NCBI GenBank assembly: GCA_904502205.1
Contig: CAJGDR010000005.1
Span: 1 to 25,938 of the forward strand
DNA: 25,938 nt
Source of the DNA: an uncultured Bacilli bacterium
GTDB lineage: Bacteria > Bacillota_I > Bacilli_A > ML615J-28 > CAG-313
Direction: 5' to 3'
Shown here: piece by piece, positions 7,981-16,853 of the stretch
Position numbering within the stretch: the stretch's first letter is position 1
How the letters are laid out: each line of letters starts with the position of its first letter
Position numbers and translations under genes: made by a program
The notes under the pieces: model-generated
Told to the model about the DNA's origin: nothing
Database searches by the model: none
Seen by the model: only the letters and a program-made list of their open reading frames with translations

Positions 7981-8635
7981 CATTCTTTATATTGTTTTTT
8001 TCAAGCTCAGCTTTATTTATTTTTGATTCAGTACCATTTAGTAATCTTTTAATATTTTTAGAATGATCTAAAATAATTATTAACATGATTATTCCACAAA
8101 ATATAGTAAAAATATAATCTGGACTAGTGCCTTTGATAGGTCCTATAAAGAAAGAACTAATAAATACACAAGTTATTGATAAGATAGATGATATTGAAAC
8201 AATTTTTGTAGATAAAAATACTATTAAGAATATTACAAGTTCTATTAAGAAACAGAGTGGTGAAAATGAAAGTAGTACACCTGTTGTACAAGCTACTCCT
8301 TTTCCCCCTTTGAATTTAGCAAAGATTGGGAAGATGTGACCAATTATAGATACTAATCCAAAATAAATTGGATGTAAATGTGGAATTATTGATTTGTCAA
8401 TAATATTATAGGTAAATAAAACTACTAAAATGCTAGCTTTTAATGCGTCAAGTAAAAAAACTAAAGCAGCATAACGTAGCCCTAAGACTCTTAAAGTATT
8501 TGTTGCACCCATATTTTTGCTGCCATACTGACGGATGTCTTTTTTAAAAAAGACCTTACTTACAATTAAAGCATTGGGAATTGATCCTAATAAATAGGCA
8601 CAAATTAGTAATAGAATTTCATATAAAATGGTCAT
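7970..8635 (-). CDS. plsY: Glycerol-3-phosphate acyltransferase PlsY
   Basis: PlsY is an integral membrane enzyme that transfers the acyl group from acyl-phosphate to glycerol-3-phosphate, the first step of phospholipid synthesis. The 221-residue protein shows the family motifs: LLGSIP (16-20), GSKNMGATN (38-46), GHIFPIFAKFKGGKGVA (99-115), and several hydrophobic segments. The C-terminal tail (from about 205) is charged and Lys/Glu-rich, somewhat longer than in many relatives. The start has GAGGT 5 bases upstream. In Bacillus plsY lies beside parE/parC in the opposite direction, and the same divergent arrangement is seen here. Confidence 0.95.
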   Translation of the reverse strand: MTILYEILLLICAYLLGSIPNALIVSKVFFKKDIRQYGSKNMGATNTLRVLGLRYAALVFLLDALKASILVVLFTYNIIDKSIIPHLHPIYFGLVSIIGHIFPIFAKFKGGKGVACTTGVLLSFSPLCFLIELVIFLIVFLSTKIVSISSILSITCVFISSFFIGPIKGTSPDYIFTIFCGIIMLIIILDHSKNIKRLLNGTESKINKAELEKNNIKNEKK

Positions 8636-8653
8636 AATATACCTCGCTTAAAT

Positions 8654-8682
8654 ATTATATCATATCTATAAAAAAAGATAAA
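8654..8682 (-). promoter_or_regulatory. Promoter of plsY
   Basis: On the minus strand the -10 element TATAAT (8659-8654) has an extended TGA before it. The -35 region at 17 bases spacing is weak (TTTATC). A perfect TTGACA further upstream (minus strand 8706-8701), with TTTTAT 17 bases on, is a possible second start. Confidence 0.5.
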
Positions 8683-8697
8683 ATCAAACGATAAATT

Positions 8698-8739
8698 AAG
8701 TGTCAAGTTGCAATTATGTAGGCAATAAGCACTTTTTTT
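8698..8739 (+). other. Weak imperfect hairpin with T run in the plsY/parE gap
   Basis: AAGTG (8698-8702) can pair with CACTT (8730-8734), and inside it TTGC (8708-8711) with GCAA (8722-8725). A T run follows to 8739. The inner loops are unequal and no upstream + strand promoter for a small RNA is visible. It may be chance structure in the gap between the divergent plsY and parE promoters. Confidence 0.2.
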
Positions 8740-8760
8740 ACAAAAAATAAGATTATTTGT

Positions 8761-8789
8761 TTGCCAAAATTTGTTAAATATGATATAAT
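8761..8789 (+). promoter_or_regulatory. Promoter of the parE-parC operon
   Basis: TTGCCA (8761-8766) and TATAAT (8784-8789) are 17 bases apart with an extended -10 TGA (8781-8783). The parE start follows 41 bases after the -10 element. Confidence 0.8.
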
Positions 8790-8830
8790 AAGAATAATAA
8801 GAGTAAAAAATAAATTAGGAGGAAGGTAAA

Positions 8831-10780
8831 ATGGCTGGAAAAACACCTGTTTATGATGAGTCATCGATTCAAGTCTTAGAGGGACTAGAAGCGGTTAGAA
8901 AACGTCCTGGGATGTACATTGGTTCTACTGATTCAAGAGGGTTACATCACTTGGTTTGGGAAATTGTCGATAATGCTATTGACGAAGCATTAGCTGGTTA
9001 TGGAACACAAGTTGTAGTACAAATTAATCCTGATAACTCAGTAGTTGTTGTAGATAATGGTCGTGGTATTCCGACTGGTAAACATAAAAGTAATGGATTG
9101 CCTACTCCACAAGTAATATTTAACACATTACACGCTGGTGGTAAATTTGATGAGTCTGGTGGATATAAGGTTTCTGGGGGGTTACACGGGGTTGGTTCAT
9201 CTGTTGTTAACGCTCTTAGTGAATACTTAGAAGTAACAATTCACCGTGATGGTAAAATTTATTATCAACGTTATTTAAATGGTGGTAAGACGATTGAAAA
9301 ACCAAAATGGATGGGAGATACAAGACGTACTGGTACAATCATTAAATTTAAACCAGATAGTAGAATATTCTCTACAACTATCTTTGATTATAAAACTATT
9401 GCTAAAAGATTAAAAGAATCTGCTTTTTTAATTAAAGGTTTAAGAATTGACTTAATTGATAAAAGAACTGATAAAAGTGAAACTTTCAAATTTGAAGATG
9501 GTATTGTTGAATTTGTTAAATCATTGACTGCAGGAAAAGAAGTTATTCATCAACCAACTTTCTTTTTTGGTGAAAACTCTGGTATTTATATTGAAGCATC
9601 TTTACAATATTCTTCAAAATCATACCAAGAAAATATCTTGTCATTCGTAAATAATATTAGAACAACTGATGGTGGTACACATGAAATTGGATTTAGAAGT
9701 GCCATTACTAAAGCAGTTAATGATCATGCAAGATTAATTGGGGCATTAAAAGATAAAGATCCAAATTTAGAAGGTGCAGATATTCGTGAAGGAATATCAG
9801 CAGTTATTTCTGTTCGTATTCCAGAAGCAATTCTACAATTTGAAGGACAAACAAAAAATAAATTAGGTACACCTGAAGCCAGAGCTGCTGTTGAAACAGT
9901 AGTTGGGGAAAAAATGAAATTTTTCCTTTCTGAAAATGGTGATATTGCGCAAATCATTGTTAATAATGCGGTAAAAGCTTCAAAAGCACGTGAAGCTGCT
10001 CGTAAAGCTCGTGATGATATGCGTAAAGTTAAACAAATTATATCTAAACCTACAAATTTATTAGGTAAATTAACACCTGCTCAAGGTAATAATTCTAAAA
10101 TTAATGAATTATTCTTAGTCGAAGGGGATTCTGCCGGTGGTTCTGCAAAACAAGGACGTGACAGAATGTTCCAAGCTGTACTACCTTTAAGAGGTAAAGT
10201 AATTAATGCTGAAAAAACAAAACTTGAAGAAGTATTAAAAAATGAAGAAATCATGATGATTGTAAGTGCATTAGGTGCTGGTGTGGGAACTGAATTTGAT
10301 GTTTCTAAACTAAATTATAATCGTGTTATTATTATGACCGATGCCGATACCGATGGTGCGCATATCCAAGTATTGTTATTAACATTCTTTTATCGCTTTA
10401 TGCCTGAACTTGTTGAACAAGGACATGTTTATATTGCGACTCCACCACTTTATAAGATTTCATACAAAAATAGTGTTGAATATGCATGGAGTGATTCAGA
10501 ACTTCGTGATAAGATTGGTAACCAAAGAAATGTAACTATCCAACGTTATAAAGGGTTAGGTGAAATGAATGCAGAACAACTTTGGGAAACAACAATGAAT
10601 CCAGCAAAACGTACTTTAATCCAAGTATCAATTGGTGAAGCGGCTGCGGCTGATGACCAAATTAGTATTTTGATGGGTGACGATGTTGAACCAAGACGTG
10701 AATGGATAGAAAATCATGTAGTGTTTGATACAACTGATAACTTTGTTTTAGATGATGTGGAGGGTGAATTAGATGAATAG
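8831..10780 (+). CDS. parE: DNA topoisomerase IV subunit B (ParE)
   Basis: ParE is the ATPase subunit of topoisomerase IV, which separates linked daughter chromosomes. The 649-residue protein has the GHKL ATP-binding fold: EIVDNAIDEAL (44-54), DNGRGIP (75-81), and GGLHGVGSS (116-124). The TOPRIM domain carries LVEGDSAGGSAKQGRDR and the Mg-binding DADTDGAHI, and RYKGLGEMNAEQLWETTM is near the C-terminus. The YIGSTDSRGLHHLVWEIVDN segment is more like ParE than GyrB, which usually has GSTS-GLHHL. The downstream partner and the plsY neighbour support ParE. AGGAGGAAGG lies just upstream of ATG 8831. It overlaps parC by 8 bases. Confidence 0.94.
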   Translation: MAGKTPVYDESSIQVLEGLEAVRKRPGMYIGSTDSRGLHHLVWEIVDNAIDEALAGYGTQVVVQINPDNSVVVVDNGRGIPTGKHKSNGLPTPQVIFNTLHAGGKFDESGGYKVSGGLHGVGSSVVNALSEYLEVTIHRDGKIYYQRYLNGGKTIEKPKWMGDTRRTGTIIKFKPDSRIFSTTIFDYKTIAKRLKESAFLIKGLRIDLIDKRTDKSETFKFEDGIVEFVKSLTAGKEVIHQPTFFFGENSGIYIEASLQYSSKSYQENILSFVNNIRTTDGGTHEIGFRSAITKAVNDHARLIGALKDKDPNLEGADIREGISAVISVRIPEAILQFEGQTKNKLGTPEARAAVETVVGEKMKFFLSENGDIAQIIVNNAVKASKAREAARKARDDMRKVKQIISKPTNLLGKLTPAQGNNSKINELFLVEGDSAGGSAKQGRDRMFQAVLPLRGKVINAEKTKLEEVLKNEEIMMIVSALGAGVGTEFDVSKLNYNRVIIMTDADTDGAHIQVLLLTFFYRFMPELVEQGHVYIATPPLYKISYKNSVEYAWSDSELRDKIGNQRNVTIQRYKGLGEMNAEQLWETTMNPAKRTLIQVSIGEAAAADDQISILMGDDVEPRREWIENHVVFDTTDNFVLDDVEGELDE

Positions 10781-13262
10781 TAAGAAAACTATAAGTAATA
10801 TTATTGAACAATTTGCAACTGAAACATTATTAAAAGAAAACTTAGAAAAGATTGTTGGCGATCGTTTTGGAAGATATTCTAAGTATATTATTCAAGAACG
10901 TGCATTACCAGACGTACGTGATGGTTTAAAACCAGTTCAAAGAAGAATTTTATTTGCACTTTATAAACTAAGAATGTTTTCAGACAAACCTTATAAAAAG
11001 TCTGCACGTTTAGTTGGTGAAGTTATTGGTAAATATCACCCTCACGGTGATACAGCTGTATATGATGCGGCTATCAGAATGAGCCAAGATTTTAAAATGT
11101 TGGTTCCACTTTTAGATGTTCATGGAAATAATGGTAGTATTGATGGTGACCCAGCAGCTGCCATGCGTTATACTGAATGTCGTTTAAGTAAATATGCTGA
11201 ATTATTATTACAAGATATTGATAAGAGAACTGTTGGTTTAGTTCCGAACTTTGATGATGAGGAACTTGAACCTGTTGTATTACCAGCTAAATTCCCTTGT
11301 ATCTTAGTTAATGGTGCAACTGGGATTTCAGCCGGTTACGCAACTGATATTCCACCACACAATCCAGTTGAGGTAATGGATGCGGTAATCGCTAAAATTG
11401 ATAATCCAAGAATGACTGTTGATGAGTTAATGGAAATTATGAAAGGTCCAGATTTCCCAACAGGTGGTATTGTACATGGTAAAGATGCCATCAAAGCTGC
11501 TTTTGAAACTGGTCGTGGAAAAGTAGTTGTACGTTCTAAAACAGAAATTGTTCCTGACAAAAATGAGAACAAGATTATTATTACAGAAATACCTTATGAA
11601 GTAAATAAAGCAAATCTTGTTAAAAAAATGAATGATATGTTGATTCAAAAAGAAGTTGATGGTGTAAAAGCTATTCGTGATGAATCAGACCGTCAAGGTA
11701 TGAGAATCGTTGTTGATGTTCGTAAAGATGTTGATCCTGCGAAAATCTTAACATTCTTATTTAAATCAACTGAACTTCAAACAAATTATAGCTATAATAT
11801 GGTTACTATTGCTAATGGCCGACCAGTAGTTATGGGTGTTTTAGATATTATTGATGCCTATATTGCTCACCAAAAAGAAGTAATGACTAATAAATGTAAT
11901 TTCGAATTACAAAAAAATGAACGTCGTGCTCATATTGTTGATGGTTTAATTAGTATGGTATCTATTTTAGATGCTGTTATAAAAACAATCCGTAATTCTC
12001 AAAATAAACGTAATGCTAAAGAGAATATTATGGCAAACTACAACTTCACTGAAATTCAAGCTGAAGCTATTGTTAATTTACAATTATACCGTTTAACTAA
12101 CACTGATATTTTTGAACTTAGACGTGAGGCTAATGAATTAGAACAAAGTATTCGTAAACTTCGTCATATTCTAGATAGTGAACGCGCAATGCTTAAGGCT
12201 ATTAAAGATGAAATTAGTCAAACTAAAGAATTGTTAAATTTTGAAAGAAAAACAATTGTTGAAGAAGAAGTTGAAGAAGTTACTGTAGCAAAAGAAGAAT
12301 TAATTTCTAAAGAAGATGCTATTTTAATTATTACTCATGAAGGTTATATTAAACGTATGACTCGTAAAGCATATGCTGCTTTAAATATGAGTGATGAACA
12401 ACAAACAAAAGTTAAAGAAGGCGACGTAGTTAGTGACTTATATGAAGCTACGACAACTGATGTATTATTACAATTTACTGACTTAGGTAATTATATCTAT
12501 TTACCAGTTCATCGTATTCCTGAATGTAAACATAAAGATGTTGGTATTCATATTAGTACATTAATTGGAATGGAAAATAATGAAAAAGTTATTTTCTCAA
12601 CAGTTGTTTCTGATTTTACTCAAGATAAGTATGTTTTAATTGCAACTAAAGATGGATTGATTAAACGTATTAAATTAGAAAAATTAGAAGTTAACCGTTA
12701 TTCTAAAGCTCTTAAGGCTACTAAACTTCGTGATGGTGATAAAGTTGTATCAGCCGACATTTGTGAAGGTCAAGATGTTGAAGTTGTTATTGCAACTAAA
12801 GAAGGTTATATGAACCGTTATGATGCAGCTGAAATTAGCGTTATTGAACCAGCATCATTTGGTGTTAAGTCTATTGAAATGAAGAGTCGTCCAAAAGATG
12901 AGGTTGTATCGGCTAAATACGTTCGTGAAAAAGATATTATCTTGCTTTTAACTAATCGTGGTAATATCAAACGTATGCGTCCTGAAGAAATTCTAAAAGG
13001 TAAGAAAAACCATGTTGGTAAAATGTATTTAAAAGTTGTAAGATCTAATTTGCATGAAGCAATTCATATGGATGTTATTCATCATAAGAATGCTAATTCA
13101 AATATTGATAACTACATTATTACTGAAAAAGGTTCAATGGTTATTGACTACACAGTTCTTAGAATAGCAATTGCAGATAATGGTCGTAAGATGGTTCCAA
13201 CTGATATGGGAACACCTAAGTCGTTAGTTATTTATCGAAATAATAATGATTTAGAATTATAA
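10773..13262 (+). CDS. parC: DNA topoisomerase IV subunit A (ParC)
   Basis: ParC is the DNA-breaking subunit of topoisomerase IV. The 829-residue protein has the winged-helix core (FGRYSKYIIQERALPDVRDGLKPVQRRIL), the catalytic tyrosine Y133 in AAMRYTECRL, and a C-terminal beta-pinwheel domain from about residue 500, with repeated blades such as ATKDGLIKRIKLEKL and TNRGNIKRMRPEEI. The quinolone-determining loop reads HPHGDTAVYD, with Thr94 and Asp98 at the sites usually Ser80 and Glu84 in Staphylococcus GrlA. A TECRL rather than TEARM motif and the YSKYIIQERALPDVRDGLKP start distinguish it from GyrA. GGAGGG (10759-10764), inside parE, is 8 bases upstream of the start, implying coupled synthesis of the two subunits. 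Confidence 0.95.
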   Translation: MNSKKTISNIIEQFATETLLKENLEKIVGDRFGRYSKYIIQERALPDVRDGLKPVQRRILFALYKLRMFSDKPYKKSARLVGEVIGKYHPHGDTAVYDAAIRMSQDFKMLVPLLDVHGNNGSIDGDPAAAMRYTECRLSKYAELLLQDIDKRTVGLVPNFDDEELEPVVLPAKFPCILVNGATGISAGYATDIPPHNPVEVMDAVIAKIDNPRMTVDELMEIMKGPDFPTGGIVHGKDAIKAAFETGRGKVVVRSKTEIVPDKNENKIIITEIPYEVNKANLVKKMNDMLIQKEVDGVKAIRDESDRQGMRIVVDVRKDVDPAKILTFLFKSTELQTNYSYNMVTIANGRPVVMGVLDIIDAYIAHQKEVMTNKCNFELQKNERRAHIVDGLISMVSILDAVIKTIRNSQNKRNAKENIMANYNFTEIQAEAIVNLQLYRLTNTDIFELRREANELEQSIRKLRHILDSERAMLKAIKDEISQTKELLNFERKTIVEEEVEEVTVAKEELISKEDAILIITHEGYIKRMTRKAYAALNMSDEQQTKVKEGDVVSDLYEATTTDVLLQFTDLGNYIYLPVHRIPECKHKDVGIHISTLIGMENNEKVIFSTVVSDFTQDKYVLIATKDGLIKRIKLEKLEVNRYSKALKATKLRDGDKVVSADICEGQDVEVVIATKEGYMNRYDAAEISVIEPASFGVKSIEMKSRPKDEVVSAKYVREKDIILLLTNRGNIKRMRPEEILKGKKNHVGKMYLKVVRSNLHEAIHMDVIHHKNANSNIDNYIITEKGSMVIDYTVLRIAIADNGRKMVPTDMGTPKSLVIYRNNNDLEL

Positions 13263-13270
13263 AAAATAAG

Positions 13271-13300
13271 TAAAATGGATTTCGTTTGAAATCCATTTTA
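13271..13300 (+). terminator. Terminator-like hairpin after parC
   Basis: TAAAATGGATTTC (13271-13283) pairs perfectly over 13 bases with GAAATCCATTTTA (13288-13300) around a GTTT loop. The following T tract is interrupted (TTGATTT), so termination may be moderate. Confidence 0.8.
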
Positions 13301-13327
13301 TTGATTTAAAAAATATTTTTTATATAT

Positions 13328-13356
13328 TTGAAATTCTTAACAATTTATGATATAAT
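13328..13356 (+). promoter_or_regulatory. Promoter of cmk-rpsA
   Basis: TTGAAA (13328-13333) and TATAAT (13351-13356) are 17 bases apart, with an extended -10 TGA (13348-13350). The expected leader is short, about 18 bases. Confidence 0.8.
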
Positions 13357-13380
13357 GCTTAATTGATTGAGGTGCATATC

Positions 13381-15441
13381 ATGTTTAAAATTGCAATTGA
13401 TGGACCTGCTGGAAGCGGTAAGAGTTCAATATCAAAAATATTATGTAAAGAACTTAATTTTGAACACATTGATACAGGTGCAATGTATCGTGCGGTTACT
13501 TTAAAAGCTTTACAACTTGGGATTAATCTTGAAAACGAAGATGAATATGATTTTTTAGATAATACTAAAATCGATATTCAAAAAGATAAAATTTTCATGG
13601 ATGGTATTGATGTATCGACTGAGATCCGTTCAGTAAAGGTTACAACTAATGCTTCTACACCAGCAAAATTAGGACGAGTACGTACATTCTTAGTTGATAT
13701 GCAAAGAGAACTTGCGGGTAGTCGTAATGTTATTATGGATGGTAGAGACATTGGTACAGTTGTACTTCCGAATGCTGATTTGAAAATCTATTTAGATGCT
13801 TCAGCTGAATGTCGTGCAATTCGTAGAATGAAAGAAAGAGAACTCGCTGGTATCGTAGTTCCTTTTGAACAAACACTTGAAGAAATTATTACAAGAGATA
13901 CCAAAGATTCGACAAGAGCAATTAGTCCGCTTAAGAAAGCTGATGATGCTATAGTAATTGATTCATCAAATATGACGATTGATGAAGTAGTAAAAACAAT
14001 AATTAGTTATGTAAATGAAAGGGTTAATAAGAAAATGAGTGAAAATTTAGTTGCTATCAAAGAAGGTCAAGAAGTTACAGGTGTTATTACTAACGTTAGT
14101 AAAGATGCTATTTATCTTGAATTACCAAATGAAACAAAGGGTGTTATTTACACAAATGACTTATCTGATTATGTAGAAGGTCAAAAATTAAGAGATTACT
14201 ACTTCGAAGGTGGAGAATTTACTGGTTTAGTAAAACAAATCGCTAAAGATAAAAAATCTGATGCTAATTTATATATTTTATCTACTAAATTATATAAAGC
14301 ACGTACAGATCTTAAAGTATTTGATGAATTAAAAGAAAAAGATGAAATTATTCAAGCTAAAGTTATGTTTGTAAATCATGCTGGTGCTGATTTACTTTAC
14401 AAAAATCATAGTGATATTAAAGTGTTCTTACCACTTAAAAATATTTATTTAAAAGAAGAAGCTTTACGTGCATTAAAAGGACAAATGATTGATGTTGTTG
14501 TTACTAATGTTGATCATGATGCTATTAAAGTTATCGTTTCAAATGCTGCTGCTCAAGCTAAAATCAAAAAAGCAAAATATGAAGCTTCATACAATGCTTT
14601 AGAATTAAATGCAGTTGTTGAAGGTACTGTAGAATCAATCACTGATTTTGGTGCATTCGTTAAACTTGGAGAAGTTTCTGCTTTATTACATCGTAACGAA
14701 TTAGATCATAAAATGGTTAGAAATGTTAATGATTATTTAAAAGTAGGTCAAACTGTTACTGCTAAAATCATTAAATTAGAAGAAGGTAAAGTTGGTTTAT
14801 CTTTAAAAGCTTTAAAAGCTCATCCATGGGATGTATTAACTGAAAAATTCCATGTTGGTGATGTATTTGAAGGTGAAGTTAAACAAATTATTCCTGCTGG
14901 TGTAATTATTAAATTAACTGATGAATATGCTGGTTTAATGCCTAATGTTGAATACTCTTGGCGTACTAATGAAAGAGTTGCTGACAACGTTAAAGAAGGC
15001 GATACTTTAACTGTTAAAGTAATGAACATTGATGGTGCTAAAAAACGTATTTCATTATCACACCGTGAAACTGTTGAAAATACTTGGAAAGATATTAAAC
15101 TTCAAAGAGGCGCAGTAATTAATGTTGAAATTGCTAAAATTGAAGAAAAAGGTGCTGTAGTAAACTATGAAAATGTTTCTGGTTATTTACCAGTAAACGA
15201 AGTTACTGATCAAAAACGTATTGGTAAAGTTGATGAAGTTTATGCAGTAGGTGAAAAAGTAGACGCAATGGTTCTTGAATGTGATCCAGGTAAAGCTAAA
15301 CTTGTAGTAAGCGTTAAAAAATTAGAAAATCAAAAAGAACGCGCTGAATTTGATAAATACTTCGAAAAACAAAAAGAAGAAACTCCATCAACAACATTTG
15401 CTGATTTATTAGGAGAAGCTTTTAAAAAATTTGAAGAATAG
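13381..15441 (+). CDS. cmk-rpsA: Fused cytidylate kinase / ribosomal protein S1
   Basis: This 686-residue frame joins two proteins that are separate neighbours in Bacillus (cmk, ypfD). Residues 1-218 are cytidylate kinase, which phosphorylates CMP and dCMP: P-loop GPAGSGKSS, substrate segment HIDTGAMYRAVT, and DGRDIGTVVLPNADLKIYLDA. Residues 219-686 are an S1-type RNA-binding protein with about five OB repeats (near 228-305, 320-390, 412-478, 491-560, 575-642). The third is the clearest (GTVESITDFGAFVKL...GLSLKAL). S1 helps ribosomes bind mRNA. ATG 13381 is chosen with GAGGTG (13369-13374) upstream; TTG 13363 in the same frame lies on the promoter side of that site. Met219 (ATG 14035) has its own GAAAGGG, so free S1 may also be made. 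Codon use changes at the junction. Confidence 0.93.
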   Translation: MFKIAIDGPAGSGKSSISKILCKELNFEHIDTGAMYRAVTLKALQLGINLENEDEYDFLDNTKIDIQKDKIFMDGIDVSTEIRSVKVTTNASTPAKLGRVRTFLVDMQRELAGSRNVIMDGRDIGTVVLPNADLKIYLDASAECRAIRRMKERELAGIVVPFEQTLEEIITRDTKDSTRAISPLKKADDAIVIDSSNMTIDEVVKTIISYVNERVNKKMSENLVAIKEGQEVTGVITNVSKDAIYLELPNETKGVIYTNDLSDYVEGQKLRDYYFEGGEFTGLVKQIAKDKKSDANLYILSTKLYKARTDLKVFDELKEKDEIIQAKVMFVNHAGADLLYKNHSDIKVFLPLKNIYLKEEALRALKGQMIDVVVTNVDHDAIKVIVSNAAAQAKIKKAKYEASYNALELNAVVEGTVESITDFGAFVKLGEVSALLHRNELDHKMVRNVNDYLKVGQTVTAKIIKLEEGKVGLSLKALKAHPWDVLTEKFHVGDVFEGEVKQIIPAGVIIKLTDEYAGLMPNVEYSWRTNERVADNVKEGDTLTVKVMNIDGAKKRISLSHRETVENTWKDIKLQRGAVINVEIAKIEEKGAVVNYENVSGYLPVNEVTDQKRIGKVDEVYAVGEKVDAMVLECDPGKAKLVVSVKKLENQKERAEFDKYFEKQKEETPSTTFADLLGEAFKKFEE
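14017..14037 (+). promoter_or_regulatory. Candidate internal ribosome-binding site and start for stand-alone S1
   Basis: GAAAGGG (14017-14023) precedes an in-frame ATG (14035-14037) by 11 bases, exactly where the kinase domain ends and the S1 part (MSENLVAIKEGQEV) begins. Initiation here would yield a 468-residue S1 protein. The spacing is slightly long and use of the site is inferred. Confidence 0.5.
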
Positions 15442-15447
15442 TAAATA

Positions 15448-15482
15448 AAAGAAGATTTATCGCTAGATAAATCTTTCTTTAT
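15448..15482 (+). terminator. Hairpin after rpsA, before der
   Basis: AGATTTATC (15453-15461) pairs with GATAAATCT (15466-15474) around GCTA. Outer A-rich and T-rich arms add pairing with one bulge, and TTCTTT follows. It is a plausible weak terminator or attenuator. No clear promoter lies between it and der, so some read-through must supply der unless a start was missed. Confidence 0.6.
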
Positions 15483-15499
15483 TATATAGGAGGTATAAT

Positions 15500-16807
15500 A
15501 TGAGTCGTGGTGTTGTGGCGATTGTCGGAAGACCAAATGTTGGAAAATCAAGTATTTTTAATCGACTTGTTGCAGAAAAAAATGCCATCACTGATGACCA
15601 AAGTGGTATCACAAGAGACCGTTTATATGGTAGATGTGAATGGCTAGATCAAGAATTCTCAGTAATTGATACAGGTGGAATTGAAATTAAAGATGTTCCT
15701 TTCATGGATGAAATTATTGCTCAAGCTCAACTTGCAATGGATGAAGCTGATGTTATTATTTTTGTAGTTGATGGAAGAGTTGGTATAACTAATGAAGATC
15801 AAGATGTTATGAATATTTTGCATCGTACTAAAAAACCAGTTATTGTAGCTGCAAATAAAATTGATGATATTAATTTAAAAGATAACATTTATGATTTTTA
15901 TAATTTTGGTGTTGAAGAAGTTTTTGCAGTATCAGCTATTCATGGTATTGGTATTGGTGACATGTTAGATAAAGTAGTTTCACTACTACCAGTTAAAAAA
16001 GAAAAAACATATGATGATGCTATTGAATTTTGTATAATTGGTCAACCAAACGTTGGTAAAAGTTCTTTAACAAATGCTATTCTTGGAACTGAAAGAGTTA
16101 TCGTAAGTAACATTGCAGGAACTACAAGAGATGCAATTGACACTCCGTTTGTCAGAGATGGTAAAAATTATGTTGTAATTGATACAGCAGGTATTCGTAA
16201 ACAAGGTAAAGTTTATGAAAATGCTGAAAAATATAGTTTTTTAAGAGCAATCAAAGCAGTTGAACGTGCAAGTATTACTTTAATCGTTTTAGATGGAAGT
16301 AAAGATATTGAAGAACAAGACAAAAGAATTGCTGGTTATCCATTAGATGTTAATTCAGGTGTTATTATTGTTGTTAATAAATGGGATTTAGTTGACAAAG
16401 ATAGTAAAACAATGAATAAGTATATTGAAAAAATTAGAAGTCATTTCTTATATTTAGGTTATGCTCCAATTGTTTTCTTATCAGCACTTAATAAAGATCG
16501 TATTCAAACATTATTTGATACAATTAATGAAGTTTATGAAAACTATACAAGAAGAATCCCTACAAATGTCTTAAATGATGTTATTTTAGATGCAACTTTA
16601 TTTTTCCCAGCTGCAACTTTTAATGGTGGTATGTTAAAAGTTAACTATGTATCGCAAGTAGCGAGTGCTCCACCAACATTTGTATTCTTTGTTAATGATC
16701 CGAAATATTTACATTTCTCATATCAAAGATATTTAGAAAATCAAATCCGTAAGAGTTTCATATTTGATGGGGCTCCTATCAAAATGATTTTTAGAAAAAA
16801 AGAATAA
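15500..16807 (+). CDS. der: Ribosome-assembly GTPase Der (EngA)
   Basis: Der is an essential GTPase with two tandem G domains, needed for 50S subunit maturation. In the 435-residue protein the first P-loop is GRPNVGKS (10-17) with DTGG (57-60) and NKID (119-122). The second P-loop is GQPNVGKS (181-188), followed by DTAGIRKQGKV and NKWDLVDK. The C-terminal KH-like domain (RIPTNVLNDVILDATLFFP onward) completes the fold, and length is typical. AGGAGG (15488-15493) is 6 bases upstream of the ATG. The cmk-rpsA-der grouping is a conserved Firmicute neighbourhood. Confidence 0.96.
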   Translation: MSRGVVAIVGRPNVGKSSIFNRLVAEKNAITDDQSGITRDRLYGRCEWLDQEFSVIDTGGIEIKDVPFMDEIIAQAQLAMDEADVIIFVVDGRVGITNEDQDVMNILHRTKKPVIVAANKIDDINLKDNIYDFYNFGVEEVFAVSAIHGIGIGDMLDKVVSLLPVKKEKTYDDAIEFCIIGQPNVGKSSLTNAILGTERVIVSNIAGTTRDAIDTPFVRDGKNYVVIDTAGIRKQGKVYENAEKYSFLRAIKAVERASITLIVLDGSKDIEEQDKRIAGYPLDVNSGVIIVVNKWDLVDKDSKTMNKYIEKIRSHFLYLGYAPIVFLSALNKDRIQTLFDTINEVYENYTRRIPTNVLNDVILDATLFFPAATFNGGMLKVNYVSQVASAPPTFVFFVNDPKYLHFSYQRYLENQIRKSFIFDGAPIKMIFRKKE

Positions 16808-16833
16808 AAGTTCCAATAAAATGGAACTTTTTT
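16806..16833 (+). terminator. Intrinsic terminator after der
   Basis: AAAAGTTCCA (16806-16815) pairs with TGGAACTTTT (16822-16831) around a 6-base loop, ending in TTTTTT. Confidence 0.9.
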
Positions 16834-16853
16834 GCGTTTAATATATTGAATAA

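Noticed and set aside
8636..8830. Possible small RNA or riboswitch in the plsY/parE gap
   Set aside because: The only structure is a weak imperfect hairpin without a matching promoter; the gap is otherwise explained by two divergent promoters.
8831..13262. Assignment of the topoisomerase pair as gyrase (GyrB/GyrA)
   Set aside because: The GSTDSRGLHHLV segment, the TECRL active-site context, the neighbour plsY and the gene order all favour ParE/ParC.
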